8,226 nt of DNA, from the NCBI GenBank assembly GCA_004524595.1, contig SDOA01000152.1, forward strand, positions 1 through 8,226, in the 5' to 3' direction. Source of the stretch: Candidatus Thorarchaeota archaeon (GTDB lineage: Archaea; Asgardarchaeota; Thorarchaeia; Thorarchaeales; Thorarchaeaceae). A program made the translations under genes and the position numbers. This document shows positions 6,002 through 8,226 of this stretch, piece by piece. The stretch's first letter is position 1. Each line of letters starts with the position of its first letter. Below the pieces are notes generated by a model that did no database searches, had not been told where the DNA came from, and saw only the letters and a program-made list of their open reading frames with translations.

Positions 6002-6526
6002 ATGAGTCCTGAGTATAAGATTACTTTGGATGAAAAACCATATCAAGTAGAAGTGAAGATGCTGGATGAGGGCGGAGTCATTGTTGTCAAGGTTGGTGAG
6101 CAGAGTTATACCATGAAACCAATTGCCACAGATGACGGTACTTGGACAATAAACGATATGACAACAGATTATCAAATAATAATTGCAAAACGAACAGGAA
6201 CGAATGCCACTCTTGAAATCAATGGCAAAGAACGAGTCTTTGAATGGGAGCGATTAAAGAAGACTGAAACAGCAATAGAAACAAGCAAGACATCATCAAG
6301 TGGTCCTAGAGTCGCTGGCGGTGTTTATCCTCCTATGCCTGGAAAAATCACTGAAGTGAGAGTAAAAATTGGCGACAGCGTAAAGAGTGGTTCAACCGTG
6401 TGCATACTTGAAGCGATGAAGATGTTCAATGAGTTAAAGACGAGTTCTTCTGGAATTGTGAAGGAAGTCAATGTCGAAGTTGGTTCAATGGTTACAACAT
6501 CAGATCTACTAGTTCTAATTGAGTAA
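6002..6526 (+). CDS. Biotin carboxyl carrier protein
   Basis: This 174-residue protein carries the biotin that shuttles CO2 between a biotin carboxylase and the carboxyltransferase encoded just upstream. The C-terminal biotinyl domain (about 103-174) starts GVYPPMPGKI and holds EAMKM, with the biotinylated lysine at 140, 34 residues from the end as is usual. The first 85 residues form a beta-rich domain (YKITLDEKPYQVEVK, GTNATLEINGKERVFEWERL) like the one before the biotin domain in propionyl-CoA and pyruvate carboxylases. A Ser/Thr/Lys linker follows (about 86-102). The start is ATG 6002, seven bases after AGGGGG (5989-5994) and one base after the previous stop. The open frame extends upstream to 5870, but that would overlap the carboxyltransferase and add residues unlike a carrier. 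No biotin carboxylase gene is in the window, so that partner is encoded elsewhere. Confidence 0.93.
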   Translation: MSPEYKITLDEKPYQVEVKMLDEGGVIVVKVGEQSYTMKPIATDDGTWTINDMTTDYQIIIAKRTGTNATLEINGKERVFEWERLKKTETAIETSKTSSSGPRVAGGVYPPMPGKITEVRVKIGDSVKSGSTVCILEAMKMFNELKTSSSGIVKEVNVEVGSMVTTSDLLVLIE

Positions 6527-6538
6527 GGGTGTGCTACT

Positions 6539-7708
6539 GTGGAACAGGTCAATATAATTGGTGTAGGGATGACACGTTTTGGTGTGTTAGAAGATTCAGT
6601 ACTCCAGCTCGCTGAAACCACTGCTATGGAAGCAATATCTGATTCAAACACACATGATTTGAAATTTGACTATCTCTTTGTTGGAACTCATAATCCGGAT
6701 GAATTTGCTAGTCGCAGTCATCTCTCTACACTCTTAGCAGATCAGTTAGGAATCATACCTGCTGGAGCCGCCCGTATAGAATCTGGGCCCTCTTCTGGGT
6801 CAAGTGCATTCGAGACTGGAGTCGCATTTGTAGCATCTGGAATGGCGGACCTTGTCATGGTTGTTGGCGTTGAAAAAATGTCCCTTGTTGAACGCGGTAC
6901 TGCAGTCAAGATCATCAACAGAATGCTCTCACAAGAATCAGAGTCGCGATATGGTGCAACACCTGCTGCCCTCGCGGCTTTGGTAACACGTCGTTACATG
7001 CATGAATATGGACTTACTCGTGATGAGTTATCGCTTGTTCCTGTCAAAGCCCATAGAAATGGAGTTCAAAACCCACTTGCACATTTTCAGATGGAGATCT
7101 CCGTAGAAGAAGTGAATAGGTCAAAGATTGTGTCAGATCCTCTTACACTGTATGATTGCTGCCCAACAAGTGATGGTGCTGCAGCTGTGATCCTTGCATC
7201 AAACCGATTGGTGAAAGAATGTGGTCTGAAGGACCAGGCAATTCGAATATTGGGTATTGGACATGGCACTGATTATCTTGCACTACAACATAGAACATCA
7301 CTCACTTCAATGAATGCAACTAAAGTAGCAGCTGAAAGGGCGTTTAAGATGGCTCAATTAACTCCTGCGAATGTTGATATCTATGAGATCCATGATGCGT
7401 TTTCGATACTTGAATTGATTACTATGGAAGACTTGGGACTTGCTGAGAGAGGTGGAGCGGTCTCTCTTGTCAAGGAAGGAATTACTGATGTCACTGGTGA
7501 TGTGCCAATAAATACAACTGGTGGACTCAAAGCACGTGGGCATCCAACAGGAGCTACTGGCATTGCCCAAATTCGAGATATAGTATTGCAGATGAGAGGG
7601 GCTGCTCCGAAAGGTCTCCAAATAGAAGATCCCACGATTGGTCTGACCCATAATATAGGTGGATTCGGAAATAATATGGTTGTGACTCTTCTCGAGAAGA
7701 ATACATAA
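6539..7708 (+). CDS. SCP2-type thiolase-fold protein lacking the usual nucleophilic cysteine
   Basis: The 389 residues match archaeal acetyl-CoA acetyltransferase/SCP2-thiolase proteins in length and motifs. These include NIIGVGMTRFG at the start, VASGMADLVMVVGVEKM (98-114), DCCPTSDGAAAVI (206-218), HDAF (285-288), GGLKARGHPTGATG (328-341, catalytic-type His335) and HNIGG (371-375). Thiolases normally join or split acyl-CoAs through a cysteine in an A-C-x-S-G motif 30-31 residues before the VEKM block. Here that stretch reads E-S-G-P-S-S-G, placing Pro84 at the cysteine position, with Ser85 and Ser86 beside it. A Cys-based condensation is therefore doubtful; the protein may bind or modify acyl-CoA another way. 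The start is GTG 6539, seven bases after AAGGGTG overlapping the previous stop. A 12-base gap puts it in the operon. The DUF35 partner gene common beside archaeal thiolases is not present here. Confidence 0.88.
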   Translation: MEQVNIIGVGMTRFGVLEDSVLQLAETTAMEAISDSNTHDLKFDYLFVGTHNPDEFASRSHLSTLLADQLGIIPAGAARIESGPSSGSSAFETGVAFVASGMADLVMVVGVEKMSLVERGTAVKIINRMLSQESESRYGATPAALAALVTRRYMHEYGLTRDELSLVPVKAHRNGVQNPLAHFQMEISVEEVNRSKIVSDPLTLYDCCPTSDGAAAVILASNRLVKECGLKDQAIRILGIGHGTDYLALQHRTSLTSMNATKVAAERAFKMAQLTPANVDIYEIHDAFSILELITMEDLGLAERGGAVSLVKEGITDVTGDVPINTTGGLKARGHPTGATGIAQIRDIVLQMRGAAPKGLQIEDPTIGLTHNIGGFGNNMVVTLLEKNT

Positions 7709-7961
7709 AATGACATGAACCTTCTACTATCACCTACTATTAGAAAATCACTATAATCCATGCAAGAATTTCTTATTAAACTTGGAATAATTCAATGTCA
7801 TATAGCTCGACTTTGAGCATTGCATATGCTCAGTGCAACAATAGAGAGAGGGACCAGACCATCTCTTGTTCTTATAATTGGAGCAAGGGTTCTCGAGCAG
7901 ATATTGGTGTCTCTACCACAGTTCATGGAAACAAATCCAGCAATATAATGGAGCCAATCGG
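7709..7961. other. Non-coding gap with one inverted repeat
   Basis: I see no gene or known RNA in this stretch. TGAGCAT (7814-7820) and ATGCTCA (7826-7832) are perfect inverted copies around TGCAT, which could be an operator or hairpin before the secreted-protein gene. GGAG at 7950-7953 is the ribosome site of that gene. AT-rich stretches near 7768-7795 and 7871-7878 could hold its promoter, but neither is convincing, and no clear terminator for the operon is seen. Confidence 0.4.
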
Positions 7962-8226
7962 ATGAGAAGAAACATTATTGTAATCGCCTTTTTTGTAGCA
8001 ATTTTTGGATTTAGCATTTTTACTCCCATTGTTAATGAAACATCAAATCAAATGAAAATACAATATACTGAGACCAACTCACACACAGTAGCTGGAATTG
8101 GCGATGACCTCGAGGACTTTGTCGATCAAATCTCGAATCTGCATGCTCCCACAGATATTGGCACGCACAATGTCTTCTCAGACCTCCAAGACTATGGTGT
8201 TAATTTTAACCAGATGACTGAAGCAA
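7962..8226 (+). CDS. Secreted or membrane-anchored protein, N-terminal part only
   Basis: The frame from ATG 7962 stays open for 88 codons to the right edge. The start is supported by GGAG eight bases upstream and by a good signal sequence: MRRN, then an apolar run from residue 5 to about 23 (IIVIAFFVAIFGFSIF), then a polar region beginning NETSNQ. The mature part is acidic and polar, with GIGDDLEDFVDQISNL and LHAPTDIGTHNVFSDLQDYG. A G-T-H-x-x-F-x-x-L/Q element is one I associate from memory with repeat modules of large archaeal surface proteins, so a long cell-surface protein is a reasonable guess. Nothing visible gives a function. It is preceded by about 250 non-coding bases and is probably its own transcription unit. 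Confidence 0.75.
   Translation, partial: MRRNIIVIAFFVAIFGFSIFTPIVNETSNQMKIQYTETNSHTVAGIGDDLEDFVDQISNLHAPTDIGTHNVFSDLQDYGVNFNQMTEA

Noticed and set aside
6325..6651. Minus-strand open frame of 108 codons
   Set aside because: It is antisense to the biotin domain and the thiolase start; its sequence is Ser/Thr/Ile-rich as expected from a shadow of a real gene.
1..8226. CRISPR arrays, insertion sequences, tRNA or rRNA genes
   Set aside because: No regularly spaced direct repeats, transposase motifs, terminal inverted repeats, or tRNA/rRNA signatures were seen on either strand.

Overview
The window looks archaeal. Several start codons are preceded by AT-rich TATA-like boxes, Shine-Dalgarno sites are used alongside near-leaderless starts, and the gene set is archaeal in style: a tandem Lrp/AsnC-type regulator, a class II photolyase, a pyruvate carboxylase B-type carboxyltransferase with a separate biotin carrier, and an SCP2-type thiolase. 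The DNA is moderately AT-rich by eye. An Asgard lineage or a related sediment archaeon would fit, but nothing here proves the phylum, and that part is inference.

Layout. Positions 1-977 (minus strand) hold most of a regulator with two winged-helix domains; its C-terminus lies beyond the left edge. Positions 978-1736 are a long, mostly non-coding stretch. It has promoter-like TATA boxes pointing both ways, a run of small stem-loops, one plausible 68-residue basic protein (1344-1550) and an oligo-T tract. Positions 1737-2801 (plus strand) carry two adjacent membrane-protein genes; the second is Cys-rich and resembles the DUF2085 family. Its stop lies 8 bases from the stop of a convergent class II CPD photolyase gene (2810-4156, minus strand). 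A divergent intergenic region then leads to a tight plus-strand operon: carboxyltransferase (4417-6000), biotin carrier protein (6002-6526) and thiolase-fold protein (6539-7708), with gaps of 1 and 12 bases. After about 250 non-coding bases a new gene begins at 7962, encoding a secreted or membrane-anchored protein cut by the right edge.

How the genes work together. The carboxyltransferase and biotin carrier form two thirds of a pyruvate carboxylase-like (or oxaloacetate decarboxylase/transcarboxylase-like) enzyme. The biotin carboxylase subunit, or a sodium-pump subunit, is not in the window. The thiolase-fold protein ties the operon to acyl-CoA metabolism, but the position where a thiolase has its nucleophilic cysteine reads as proline, so its chemistry is open. 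The photolyase keeps the FAD and electron-transfer residues of its class and points to a cell that meets light at least sometimes. The most notable signals are the thiolase without its cysteine, the structured region at 1106-1635, and the unusual C-terminal tail of the carboxyltransferase.
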